A DNA stretch of 19,523 nucleotides. It comes from Candidatus Agathobaculum merdigallinarum (lineage in GTDB: Bacteria; Bacillota; Clostridia; Oscillospirales; Butyricicoccaceae). Location of the stretch: NCBI GenBank assembly GCA_019115425.1, contig DXDO01000196.1, positions 1 through 19,523 on the forward strand, given 5' to 3'. The notes beneath the pieces were generated by a model that was not told where the DNA came from, searched no databases, and was given only the letters and a program-made list of their open reading frames with translations. The position numbers were made by a program, and so were the translations under genes. Positions 1-6,804 of the stretch are shown piece by piece (positions within the stretch are counted from its first letter, which is position 1; every line of letters starts with the position of its first letter).

Positions 1-82
1 ACAGGTAGCAGGTGTACGAGCCTTCCTGCGGCTCAGCCCTGCGCTGCGCGATCACGGACTCCATCTGTTCAAAGGAATTCAT
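1..82 (-). CDS. hisE: Phosphoribosyl-ATP pyrophosphatase, N-terminal fragment (gene runs off the window)
   Basis: Only the first 27 codons are present, beginning at an ATG at 82 and leaving the window at base 1. The visible peptide reads MNSFEQMESVIAQRR, then AEPQEGSYTCYL. The PxEGSYTxYL stretch is the hallmark of the HisE nucleotide pyrophosphohydrolase family, which converts phosphoribosyl-ATP to phosphoribosyl-AMP in step 2 of histidine synthesis. The ATG overlaps the TGA of the preceding 60-codon ORF (ATGA overlap), and a GGGAGGAAA ribosome binding site lies about 7 bases upstream. Position downstream of hisI supports the call, since HisI performs the next step. The metal-binding EXXED region lies outside the window, so activity cannot be judged. 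Confidence 0.82.
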   Translation of the reverse strand, partial: MNSFEQMESVIAQRRAEPQEGSYTCYL

Positions 83-261
83 CTGCTTGTTTCCTCCCTG
101 CTTTGTGTATCACCGATTTGCCTCAGCGCCAAGGCAGCGGCAAACGCGGTCGCTGCGGCTGCCGCAGCCGCTTGCAGCGGGCTCCAGCCACGGTATTTGC
201 CGATCAGGCCCACGCCCAGCGCGGCCAGGCCCGCAAGCAGGCCCTCTAATAAACTGCGCAT
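79..261 (-). CDS. Small putative two-helix membrane protein, 60 aa, between hisI and hisE
   Basis: I do not recognise this ORF as a named family. It has 60 codons from ATG at 261 to TGA at 79. It shows a hydrophobic stretch at about residues 4-21, a short polar turn with K-Y-R-G-W at 22-26, a very alanine-rich hydrophobic stretch at about 29-46, and a charged tail rich in R, E, D and S. This pattern suggests a helical hairpin in the membrane. An AAAGGA ribosome binding site lies about 10 bases upstream, after the stop of the 30-codon ORF. The stop overlaps the hisE ATG by 4 bases, so it is positioned as a genuine operon member translationally coupled to hisE. Low-complexity alanine content means chance coding cannot be excluded. 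Confidence 0.55.
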   Translation of the reverse strand: MRSLLEGLLAGLAALGVGLIGKYRGWSPLQAAAAAAATAFAAALALRQIGDTQSREETSR

Positions 262-274
262 CTATTTCATCCTT

Positions 275-367
275 TCACCGGCGGGTCACCAGAAGCACGA
301 CCACTGCGATGAGCGCAATCACCGCCAGCACGCCGCCCAGCAGGACGGCCATCGGGAGCAGTGCCAT
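275..367 (-). CDS. Tiny putative single-span membrane peptide, 30 aa, directly after hisI
   Basis: This ORF of 30 codons plus stop begins at an ATG immediately following the hisI TAA, in the same frame. It encodes MALLPMAVLL, then GGVLAVIALI, then AVVVLLVTRR: one continuous hydrophobic helix of about 25 residues ending in two arginines, which suits an N-out/C-in membrane peptide. An AAAGGAG ribosome binding site (379-385, inside the end of hisI) lies 11 bases upstream, slightly long but workable. The next small ORF starts 13 bases after its stop. I cannot assign a function. The alternative is untranslated spacer, but the SD match, the uninterrupted hydrophobic helix and tight packing favour a real gene. 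Confidence 0.5.
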   Translation of the reverse strand: MALLPMAVLLGGVLAVIALIAVVVLLVTRR

Positions 368-700
368 TTATTCCGGCTCTCCTTTCTCCCACAGCGTCGT
401 ATAGAAGCAGGTACGGCTGCCCGTATGGCAGACCGGCCCCTTGGGCGTGCCGACATAAATCAGGGTATCGTCGTCGCAGTCGGACAAAATCCTGCTGACA
501 AAGATAAAATTTCCCGAGGTCTCGCCCTTGTTCCACAGCTTCTGCCGAGAGCGCGAGAAAAACCACGCCGTGCCGGTGTCCATGGTCAGGCGCAGCGCCT
601 CCTCGTTGGCGTAGCCCAGCATGAGCACCTCGCCGTTGCGCTCGTCCTGACAGATCACCGGAATGAGCGGCGCTTTGACGAAAAATTTCGATAGATCCAT
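368..700 (-). CDS. hisI: Phosphoribosyl-AMP cyclohydrolase
   Basis: HisI opens the adenine ring of phosphoribosyl-AMP to give ProFAR, step 3 of histidine synthesis in the cytoplasm. The 110-residue product is a monofunctional cyclohydrolase without a fused HisE domain. Family motifs are visible: WNKGETSG at 56-63, the metal-binding DCDDDT at 74-79, and the zinc ligands CHTG (C91) and TCFY (C98). ATG at 700 is chosen because homology begins there; a longer frame exists but runs into hisF. A GAGGT ribosome binding site lies within the last codons of hisF, and only 2 bases separate the hisF stop from this start, implying coupled translation. Confidence 0.96.
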   Translation of the reverse strand: MDLSKFFVKAPLIPVICQDERNGEVLMLGYANEEALRLTMDTGTAWFFSRSRQKLWNKGETSGNFIFVSRILSDCDDDTLIYVGTPKGPVCHTGSRTCFYTTLWEKGEPE

Positions 701-702
701 GA

Positions 703-1467
703 TTATAACCTCACAGGAATATTTTTTTCGCGCAGGTGCGCCTTGACCTCGCCCACGGTCAGCTCGCGGTAGTGGAACAGGCTCGCGGCCAGCGCTGCAT
801 CGCACCCTGTCTGCTCAAACACCTCGGAAAAGTGGTCGAGCGAGCCGCAGCCGCCCGACGCGATTACCGGAATGCCGACTGTCTCCACGACTGCGCGTGT
901 CAGCTCGAGATCAAAGCCGGACTTGGTGCCGTCCTTATCCATCGAGGTGAGCAGAATTTCGCCCGCGCCGCGCTCGCAGACCTCTTTGGCCCACGCGACC
1001 GCGTCAATGCCGGTCGGCGTGCGGCCGCCCGCGACGTATACCTCAAAGCCCGAGGGCGTTTTGCCCGTATGCCTGCCGTCGATCGCAACGACCACGCACT
1101 GGCTGCCGTATTTCTCCGCCGCCGCATTCACAAGGTCCGGATTTTTGACTGCCGCGGAGTTGACCGAGATCTTGTCCGCACCCGCGCGCAGGATATCGCG
1201 GAAATCCTCCACCGTGCGGATACCGCCGCCCACCGTGACCGGCACGAACACCTCGCGGCAGGTGCGGCGCACCACGTCCGCGATCGTGCCGCGGTCATCG
1301 CTGGTCGCGGTGATATCCAGAAACACGATCTCGTCCGCGCCCTCCTGCGAATAGAACTTCGCCAGCTCCACTGGGTCGCCCGCGTCGCGCAGGCCGACAA
1401 AGTTCACGCCCTTGACCACGCGGCCGTCTTTTACATCCAGACAGGGAATGATACGTTTTGCCAACAT
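703..1467 (-). CDS. hisF: Imidazole glycerol phosphate synthase, cyclase subunit
   Basis: HisF is the cyclase half of IGP synthase. With HisH it turns PRFAR plus ammonia into imidazole glycerol phosphate and AICAR. The 254-residue length is typical of this (beta/alpha)8 barrel. The two catalytic aspartates sit at the expected places: D11 in CLDVKDGRVVKG and D130 in VVAIDGR. Phosphate-binding loops (VGGGIRT near 79-85, MDKDGTKSG, IASGGCG) are intact. ATG at 1467 is preceded by a strong GGAGGGG site; the upstream in-frame extension overlaps hisA and has no family similarity. The gene lies 25 bases after hisA and 2 bases before hisI. Confidence 0.98.
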   Translation of the reverse strand: MLAKRIIPCLDVKDGRVVKGVNFVGLRDAGDPVELAKFYSQEGADEIVFLDITATSDDRGTIADVVRRTCREVFVPVTVGGGIRTVEDFRDILRAGADKISVNSAAVKNPDLVNAAAEKYGSQCVVVAIDGRHTGKTPSGFEVYVAGGRTPTGIDAVAWAKEVCERGAGEILLTSMDKDGTKSGFDLELTRAVVETVGIPVIASGGCGSLDHFSEVFEQTGCDAALAASLFHYRELTVGEVKAHLREKNIPVRL

Positions 1468-1492
1468 GGGATTGTCCCCTCCTCCGCCTGTG

Positions 1493-2212
1493 TCAGTCAG
1501 CTTCTGCTTCGCGGATCGCCGCGGCCAGATCGAGCGTGCCGGTATAGACCGCGCGGCCCGCGATGGCGCCTTCAATGCCCAGCTTTTTCAGCTGGCGGAT
1601 ATCTTCGATGGTGGACACGCCGCCCGACGCGATTAGTTTGCACGCAACCGACGCGCGCAGCGCGGCGAGCTGGTCAAAGTTCGGGCCGGCGAGCATACCA
1701 TCCTTGTCGATGTCCGTAAAAATGATGTTCTTGACACCGTAGGACTCCATGCGCTCGGCAAAGGCAATATAGTTCTCGCCGCTGTCGCCCAGCCAGCCGT
1801 CCGTGCGGACGGTTTTGGACTTTGCATCCACGCCGATGACGATCTTGTCGCCGTATTCCTTGACCGCCTCGATCACGAACGGCGGATTTTTGACCGCCGC
1901 CGAGCCGATGATCACACGCCATACGCCGAGCCTCAGCACATTTTCGATGTCCTGCATGGTGCGGATGCCGCCGCCCAGCTCGACTGTCGCGCCGGTCTCG
2001 CGGATGACGCGCTCGACCACGTCGTAGTTGGCGTGGGTGCCGTCCTTGGCCGCGTCCAGATCGACCATATGAATGAGTGTTGCGCCCGCGCTCTGGAACC
2101 GGCGCGCGGTCTCGACCGCGTCCTCCGCCACCTTGTGCACGGTGTTGTAGTCGCCCTTTTGCAGGCGCACACACTGTCCGCCTTTGAGATCAATTGCCGG
2201 GATAACCCTCAC
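1493..2212 (-). CDS. hisA: ProFAR isomerase (HisA), GTG start
   Basis: HisA isomerises ProFAR to PRFAR (step 4) and is a (beta/alpha)8 barrel related to HisF. The product is 239 residues. The catalytic pair is visible as D8 (IPAIDLKGG) and D129 (IGVDAKSKTVRTDGW), and the phosphate loops ELGGGIRT and IASGGVS are present. The start is a GTG at 2212: it gives the canonical MRVIPAIDL N-terminus, it has a GGAGGTGG site just upstream, and it overlaps the hisH stop as GTGA, indicating translational coupling. An upstream ATG extension would lie inside hisH and is rejected. Confidence 0.97.
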   Translation of the reverse strand: MRVIPAIDLKGGQCVRLQKGDYNTVHKVAEDAVETARRFQSAGATLIHMVDLDAAKDGTHANYDVVERVIRETGATVELGGGIRTMQDIENVLRLGVWRVIIGSAAVKNPPFVIEAVKEYGDKIVIGVDAKSKTVRTDGWLGDSGENYIAFAERMESYGVKNIIFTDIDKDGMLAGPNFDQLAALRASVACKLIASGGVSTIEDIRQLKKLGIEGAIAGRAVYTGTLDLAAAIREAEAD

Positions 2213-2826
2213 ATCTCCACCTCCGTCAGTTTTGCAAAGTTTTTCATCATTTCCAGCCCCACTTTCCCGCTTTTCTCCGGGTGGAACTGGCATCCAAACA
2301 GGTTTCCGCGCGCCACCATTGCAGGCACGCGCGCGCCGTAATCCGTCACCGCGGCGAGGTCGCCCTCCTCCGCGGGTACTGCCATAAAGCTGTGCACGAA
2401 GTACACATAATCGCCCTGCTGCACGCCCTCGGTCATCGCGTTCGGGCGCAGGATATCGAGCGCGTTCCAGCCGATCTGCGGCAGCTTGAGACGGGTCCCG
2501 ATGCGCTCGATGCGGCCGGGCAGCAGCCCGAGCCCCTTGCAGGGGCGCACCTCGTCCGACTCCTCGAACAGCATCTGCATGCCGAGGCAGATGCCGAGGA
2601 AGGGCTTCTCCCTTGCCGCTTGCAGCACGGCATCCGTCAGGCCGGAGGCGTGCAGCGCGTCCATCGCATCCGGAAACGCGCCCACGCCGGGCAGGATCAC
2701 GCCCGCCGCCTGCTTGATCACCTCGGGCGAGGCCGCGATCTTATTTTCATAACCCAGGAAATCGAGCGAGTTGTGCACGCTCATCAAATTCCCCGCGCCG
2801 TAGTCTACGATTGCGATATAACTCAT
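2209..2826 (-). CDS. hisH: Imidazole glycerol phosphate synthase, glutamine amidotransferase subunit
   Basis: HisH hydrolyses glutamine and channels ammonia to HisF. The 205-residue product is a class I (triad) glutamine amidotransferase. The nucleophile C80 is in GICLGMQ, and the triad partners H182 and E184 are in GCQFHPEKSG. The oxyanion-hole region PGVGAF is at 46-51. ATG at 2826 gives the standard N-terminus (SYIAIVDYGAGN). A GGAGGAG plus AAAGGG purine run lies upstream. The stop overlaps the hisA GTG. In the operon it follows crcB by 28 bases. Confidence 0.98.
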   Translation of the reverse strand: MSYIAIVDYGAGNLMSVHNSLDFLGYENKIAASPEVIKQAAGVILPGVGAFPDAMDALHASGLTDAVLQAAREKPFLGICLGMQMLFEESDEVRPCKGLGLLPGRIERIGTRLKLPQIGWNALDILRPNAMTEGVQQGDYVYFVHSFMAVPAEEGDLAAVTDYGARVPAMVARGNLFGCQFHPEKSGKVGLEMMKNFAKLTEVEM

Positions 2827-2854
2827 ATCAACACCCTTTGCTCCTCCGATTCGG

Positions 2855-3229
2855 TCAGCCGCGGCGCAGCAGCATATGTCCCAGCAGTTCGCCGATATAC
2901 ACACCCGCGAGGCACAGCACAACGCTCGCGCCCGCATACAGCAGGCCAGCGCCGGTCTGCCCGCCTTCCAACAGGCGCAGTGTCTCGAGCGAAAAGGTCG
3001 AAAACGTCGTGAAACCACCGCACACGCCGGTTTTCCAAAACAATACCGTGTTCGGTGACGCGGCCCCCGCCGCCGTCACACCCACGACAAACCCGATCAC
3101 CAGCGCGCCGAGCACGTTGGTCAGCAGCGTCAGCCACGGGAATACGCTTTTGAGCGGGATAAGGCTGATGCCGTAACGCCCCATCGCGCCCAGTGCGCCG
3201 CCCAGCCCGACGGCAAGAAATGCGCTCAT
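2855..3229 (-). CDS. crcB: Fluoride-specific ion channel CrcB/Fluc
   Basis: This 124-residue, four-helix membrane protein belongs to the CrcB/Fluc family, which exports fluoride as an antiparallel dual-topology dimer. Motifs seen are GLGGALGAMGRYG (8-20), TNVLGAL (37-43, containing the conserved polar-track asparagine) and CGGFTTFSTFSLE (70-82, including the F76/F79 phenylalanine box and the central sodium-site segment). Only one copy is visible here; single-copy homodimers are common in the family, but a second copy elsewhere cannot be excluded. The ATG is 3 bases after the hisB stop with a GGGAG site inside the end of hisB. I see no fluoride-riboswitch-like leader; it appears to be co-transcribed with the his genes. 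Confidence 0.95.
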   Translation of the reverse strand: MSAFLAVGLGGALGAMGRYGISLIPLKSVFPWLTLLTNVLGALVIGFVVGVTAAGAASPNTVLFWKTGVCGGFTTFSTFSLETLRLLEGGQTGAGLLYAGASVVLCLAGVYIGELLGHMLLRRG

Positions 3230-3232
3230 GAT

Positions 3233-3808
3233 TTACAGCACTCCCTTTGCGCTCAGCACGCCGCCGCCGGTCTGCGTGACCGCCTGTTTCAGCGCCCGCG
3301 CGAGCGCCTTGAACAGCGCCTCGGTGATATGGTGCGCGTTGTCGCCGTATTCCGCCTTGAGGTGCAGCGTCAGCCCCGCGTTTACGCTGAGCGCGCGCAT
3401 GAACTCGACCGTCAGGCAGGTGTCGTACTGTCCGCACATCGGCTGCGGCATGGGTGCATCAAACACCAGATACGGCCGCCCTGAGATATCGAGCGCGCAG
3501 AAGCCGAGCGCCTCGTCCATCGGCACGAACGCCTGCCCGAACCGCGCGATGCCCGCCTTGTCGCCCAGGCACCGGCTGAGCGCCTGCCCGAGCGCGATGC
3601 CGCAGTCCTCGACGGTGTGATGACCGTCCACCTCGAGATCACCCTTGCAGGTGAGCGTCAGGCCGAAGCCGCTGTGCACGGCAAAGCTGTTGAGCATATG
3701 GTCAAAAAAGCCGATGCCGGTGTCGATTTTGCGCTCGCCGCCCTCGAGGTCGAGGGTCAGTTCAATATCGGTTTCCTTGGTTTTGCGCTTGATTTCAGCT
3801 TTTCTCAT
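3233..3808 (-). CDS. hisB: Imidazoleglycerol-phosphate dehydratase
   Basis: HisB dehydrates imidazole glycerol phosphate to imidazole acetol phosphate (step 6 of the pathway). At 191 residues it is the monofunctional dehydratase, with no phosphatase domain. The metal-binding repeats are visible: FFDHML at 34-39, DGHHTVED at 61-68, and NAHHITEALFKA at 157-168, which hold the two manganese sites in the family. ATG at 3808 lies inside the 3' end of hisD (14-base overlap) and is preceded by GGAGG with 9-base spacing. A longer upstream frame lies entirely within hisD and is rejected. Confidence 0.98.
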   Translation of the reverse strand: MRKAEIKRKTKETDIELTLDLEGGERKIDTGIGFFDHMLNSFAVHSGFGLTLTCKGDLEVDGHHTVEDCGIALGQALSRCLGDKAGIARFGQAFVPMDEALGFCALDISGRPYLVFDAPMPQPMCGQYDTCLTVEFMRALSVNAGLTLHLKAEYGDNAHHITEALFKALARALKQAVTQTGGGVLSAKGVL

Positions 3809-5096
3809 CCTGCACATCCTCCGCAAAGCGCACCGCGATCGAATTCGCGTGTGCGTCCAGGTGCTCGCTCTGGGCGAGCGCAATAATATCCTGCGCGTAG
3901 CCTTGCAGGGCGTCGCGCGTGTACTCAATGATGCTGGTCTTTTTCAGGAATGTATCCGTGGACAGGGGCGAGAAAAACCGCGCCGTGCCCGAGGTCGGCA
4001 GGACATGGCATGGCCCCGCCATATAGTCGCCGAGCGGCTCCGGCGCATACTGCCCGAGGAAGATCGCGCCCGCGTTGTGCAGATACGGCAGCAGTTCGCG
4101 CGGGTTCGCGGTGACGACCTCGAGGTGCTCGGGCGCAACGATATCCGCCATTTTGCACGCGTCCTTGAGGTCATCGAACACAATCGCGCAGCCGTAATTT
4201 GCCACACTCTCTTTGACGATTTCAAAGCGCGGCAGTTCCCTTGCCTGCCGCTCCATTTCGCAGGAAATCGCCTGCGCCTGTGCCATCGAGTCGGTCAGGA
4301 GGACGGCAGAGGCGAGTTTGTCATGTTCGGCTTGCGAAAGCAGGTCAGCCGCGACCCATGTCGGGTTTGCGGTGTGGTCGGCAATCACCAGCACCTCGGA
4401 GGGGCCGGCGATCATATCGATATCCACCGCGCCGAACGCGAGCTTTTTCGCCGCCGCGACAAAGGCGTTGCCCGGGCCGACGATCTTATCCACCTGCGGG
4501 ATCAGCCCCGCGCCGTAGGTCAGCGCAGCGATCGCCTGCACGCCGCCGACCGCGATCACGGTATCCACGCCCGCGATCTTGGCCGCCGCGAGCACTTCAC
4601 GGCTCATGTTGTCGGTCGGCGGGGTGACCATAATGATCTCGCCCACGCCCGCGACCCTGGCCGGAATCGCGTTCATCAGCACGCTCGACGGATACGCCGC
4701 CGTGCCGCCCGGGACATAGATGCCCACGCGCGCCAGCCCGCGCACGGTCTGGCCGAGGGTCTCCCCTGCCGAGCGCTTCCACTCCCATGATTTTGCGAGC
4801 ATCTGCTCGTGATAGTCGCGGATGTTGGCCGCCGCCTTTTCCAGCGCTGCAATCAGTTCAGGCGGACAGCTGCTATACGCCTGCTCGAGCAGCTCCGGCC
4901 CGACAACATAGGGCTTCTGCCCGTCAAACTTCTCTGCATAGCTGCAAACCGCCTCCCAGCCCCGAGCCTTTACATCGTCCATGATTGCACGAACGGTTTT
5001 CTCGATATCGCCGCGCGCGCCCTCGGCGCGGGCCTTCATCTCGCGGATGACCGCCTGCTCGGCCTGCCCGTCCGCAAGAACGGTTTTCAAAAACAT
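3795..5096 (-). CDS. hisD: Histidinol dehydrogenase
   Basis: HisD oxidises L-histidinol to L-histidine in two NAD-dependent steps, the last reactions of the pathway. The 433-residue product has the usual length. By alignment to the known family pattern, the zinc ligands are Q255 and H258 (LLSQAEHDK), D357 (PLGDYMAGP) and H416 (DAHANSIAV), and the catalytic pair is E323/H324 (APEHLEV). The IVGPGN motif and MIAGPSEVLVIAD are intact. ATG at 5096 follows the hisZG stop by a single base; its ribosome binding site must lie within the end of that gene. It overlaps hisB by 14 bases. Confidence 0.98.
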   Translation of the reverse strand: MFLKTVLADGQAEQAVIREMKARAEGARGDIEKTVRAIMDDVKARGWEAVCSYAEKFDGQKPYVVGPELLEQAYSSCPPELIAALEKAAANIRDYHEQMLAKSWEWKRSAGETLGQTVRGLARVGIYVPGGTAAYPSSVLMNAIPARVAGVGEIIMVTPPTDNMSREVLAAAKIAGVDTVIAVGGVQAIAALTYGAGLIPQVDKIVGPGNAFVAAAKKLAFGAVDIDMIAGPSEVLVIADHTANPTWVAADLLSQAEHDKLASAVLLTDSMAQAQAISCEMERQARELPRFEIVKESVANYGCAIVFDDLKDACKMADIVAPEHLEVVTANPRELLPYLHNAGAIFLGQYAPEPLGDYMAGPCHVLPTSGTARFFSPLSTDTFLKKTSIIEYTRDALQGYAQDIIALAQSEHLDAHANSIAVRFAEDVQDEKS

Positions 5097-5097
5097 C

Positions 5098-6732
5098 TTA
5101 TCCCTCCAAACCGCTTTCCAGCGCGGCAATGACCTTCTGGATCGCCGCTTTCTTCATCTTGGCGCTCGCCAGATTGACGATCACGCGCGCCGAGATGGGC
5201 GCGACGTCCTCGATCACCTCAAGCCCGTTCTCCTTGAGCGTTGTGCCGGTCTCGACGATGTCCACGATCGCGTCCGCAAGTTCCAGCAGCGGCGCCAGCT
5301 CGACCGAACCCTCGATCTTGATGGTCTCCACATCCATGTTCTTGCGGTTGAAAAACGCCTTGGTGACCGCTGGGTACTTGGTCGCAATGACCGGCGTTTT
5401 GTAGCCGCCGTACACGTCCTTGCCTTTCTTGGTCGCCAGCGCAAAGCGGCATTTGCCGAAGCCGAGATCGACCATCTCATAAAAGCTGCCGCCCTTCTCC
5501 ATGATCGTGTCCTTGCCGACCACGCCCATATCGCACACGCCGTGCTCAATATAGGTGATGACGTCCGCCGCCTTGGCGAGCACGATCTCCACGCCGGAGT
5601 CCGGCAGAGCGAAGATCAGCTTGCGCGAGCCGGTTTCCAGCTCAGAAATATCGTAACCCGCCGCCTTCAAAAGTGCAAGCGTTTTCTTTTCCAAACGGCC
5701 CTTGGTCAGCGCGATGCGCACGGTATCCCGGCGGGTCGCCGCCTCTGGACGCGCGGCGCCCTGCAGGCTCTCCGCGACGCTTTCCACGTCAATGCCGAAG
5801 CCGCCCGCGGGCATATCCTTTCCGAACTTGGCGCACAGCGCGTTATACCGGCCGCCCGACAGGATGGCTGCGCCCGCGCCGCCGATGTAGCCGCGGAACA
5901 TCACGCCGGTATAATAATCCATCTCATGCACAAGGCCGAGGTCGATCATGATGCGGCTGCCATAGCCCGCCTCGTCCAGCGCCTTGTACAGACACCGCAG
6001 GTAGGACACCGCCCCCAGCACGCGCACGTTGCCGGTCAGCCCCTCGACCTCGTCGAGCACCTCCATACCGCCGAACAGCTGCGGCATCGCGCGGAGCGCC
6101 CTTGCCGCCGGACGGTCGCCGTAGGGGGCGAGCGCGTCGCCCAGCGCGGCGAACGACTTGTTCTCGATCAGGCGGCGCACGCTTTCCGCGGTCTGGTCAT
6201 CCACGCCCAGCTCCTCGATCAGCGCTTTGTAGATCTCCGCGTGTCCCAGCTCGATGCGGAAATTGTCCGCACCGGTGCCGGTCAGCGCGCCGAACGCGGC
6301 GGACAGGATATCCTTGTCGGCTTCCAACCCATCCGCTCCAATCAGCTCCGCGCCGACCTGCAAAAACTCGCCCTTGTGGCCGTGTCCGCCCACAACCGAC
6401 CGGAATACCTTCTGGCTGTAATACAGCCGCACGGGCAGCGCCGCGTCGTCCAGACGGGTCGCCGCAATGCGCGCGATCGGGGTGGTGTTATCCGGCCGCG
6501 CAACGCAGATGCGCCCCGAGCGGTCGATGATCTTGAGCATGTTCTCCTGGTCGAGTTCGGGGTTTGCCTGCGCGAATACATCAAAATACTCGACCGAAGG
6601 GGTGATGATCTCGCTGTACCCCCGCTCCTCCAGCGCAGTCCGCAGCGCATTCTCGGTCTGCCGCAGCGCGCAGCAGGAGGCAAACAGCAGATCGCGCGTG
6701 CCCTCGGGGGTGGAAATACGAAAACGGTTCAT
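5098..6732 (-). CDS. hisZ-hisG: Fused ATP phosphoribosyltransferase: HisZ regulatory domain + HisG catalytic domain
   Basis: One uninterrupted 544-codon ORF carries two proteins that are usually separate. Residues 1 to about 322 are HisZ, the histidyl-tRNA-synthetase-like regulatory subunit. They show STPEGTRDLL, then RPDNTTPIAR at 79-88 (the motif 2 region), and LSGGRYNALCAKFG at 291-304 (motif 3-like, with GGFGIDVE following). Residues about 337-544 are a short-form HisG: VRIALTKGRLEKKTL at the start and the PRPP loop DAIVDIVETGTTLKENGLE at 487-505. HisG starts the pathway, joining PRPP to ATP, and the short form depends on HisZ for activity and histidine feedback. The linker (about 323-336) is rich in A, R, E and T. 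AAAGGAG sits 10 bases before ATG 6732. First gene of the his operon. Confidence 0.96.
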   Translation of the reverse strand: MNRFRISTPEGTRDLLFASCCALRQTENALRTALEERGYSEIITPSVEYFDVFAQANPELDQENMLKIIDRSGRICVARPDNTTPIARIAATRLDDAALPVRLYYSQKVFRSVVGGHGHKGEFLQVGAELIGADGLEADKDILSAAFGALTGTGADNFRIELGHAEIYKALIEELGVDDQTAESVRRLIENKSFAALGDALAPYGDRPAARALRAMPQLFGGMEVLDEVEGLTGNVRVLGAVSYLRCLYKALDEAGYGSRIMIDLGLVHEMDYYTGVMFRGYIGGAGAAILSGGRYNALCAKFGKDMPAGGFGIDVESVAESLQGAARPEAATRRDTVRIALTKGRLEKKTLALLKAAGYDISELETGSRKLIFALPDSGVEIVLAKAADVITYIEHGVCDMGVVGKDTIMEKGGSFYEMVDLGFGKCRFALATKKGKDVYGGYKTPVIATKYPAVTKAFFNRKNMDVETIKIEGSVELAPLLELADAIVDIVETGTTLKENGLEVIEDVAPISARVIVNLASAKMKKAAIQKVIAALESGLEG

Positions 6733-6768
6733 GACCGGTTAACTCCTTTATCGCTTTATTGTGTTAAA

Positions 6769-6798
6769 ATCATACCATGCCCCGCCCGGGTCTGTCAA
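6769..6798 (-). promoter_or_regulatory. Sigma-A-type promoter of the histidine operon
   Basis: On the minus strand, TTGACA (6798-6793) and TATGAT (6774-6769) are separated by 18 bases. The -35 is a perfect match and the -10 is off by one. The predicted start is near 6762, leaving a leader of about 30 bases with AAAGGAG at 6749-6743 before the hisZG ATG. The -35 hexamer contains the TGA stop codon of the upstream DUF1835-type gene. The leader is too short to hold a T-box or a leader-peptide attenuator, so control is more likely at initiation (inference). Confidence 0.85.
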
Positions 6799-6804
6799 GA
6801 CCCG
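6787..6804. promoter_or_regulatory. 18-bp inverted repeat over the his promoter -35 box
   Basis: CGGGTCT and its complement AGACCCG flank a 4-base centre (GTCA on the plus strand), giving a perfect 7+4+7 repeat centred on the -35 hexamer and covering the last codons of the upstream gene. It could be an operator for a dimeric regulator, or a 3'-end hairpin of the upstream transcript. No U-tract follows on the minus strand, so it is not a normal intrinsic terminator for the upstream gene. Confidence 0.5.

Noticed and set aside
6733..6794. T-box or leader-peptide attenuator before the his operon
   Set aside because: The leader from the predicted start is only about 30 bases, with no room for such a structure and no His-codon-rich ORF.
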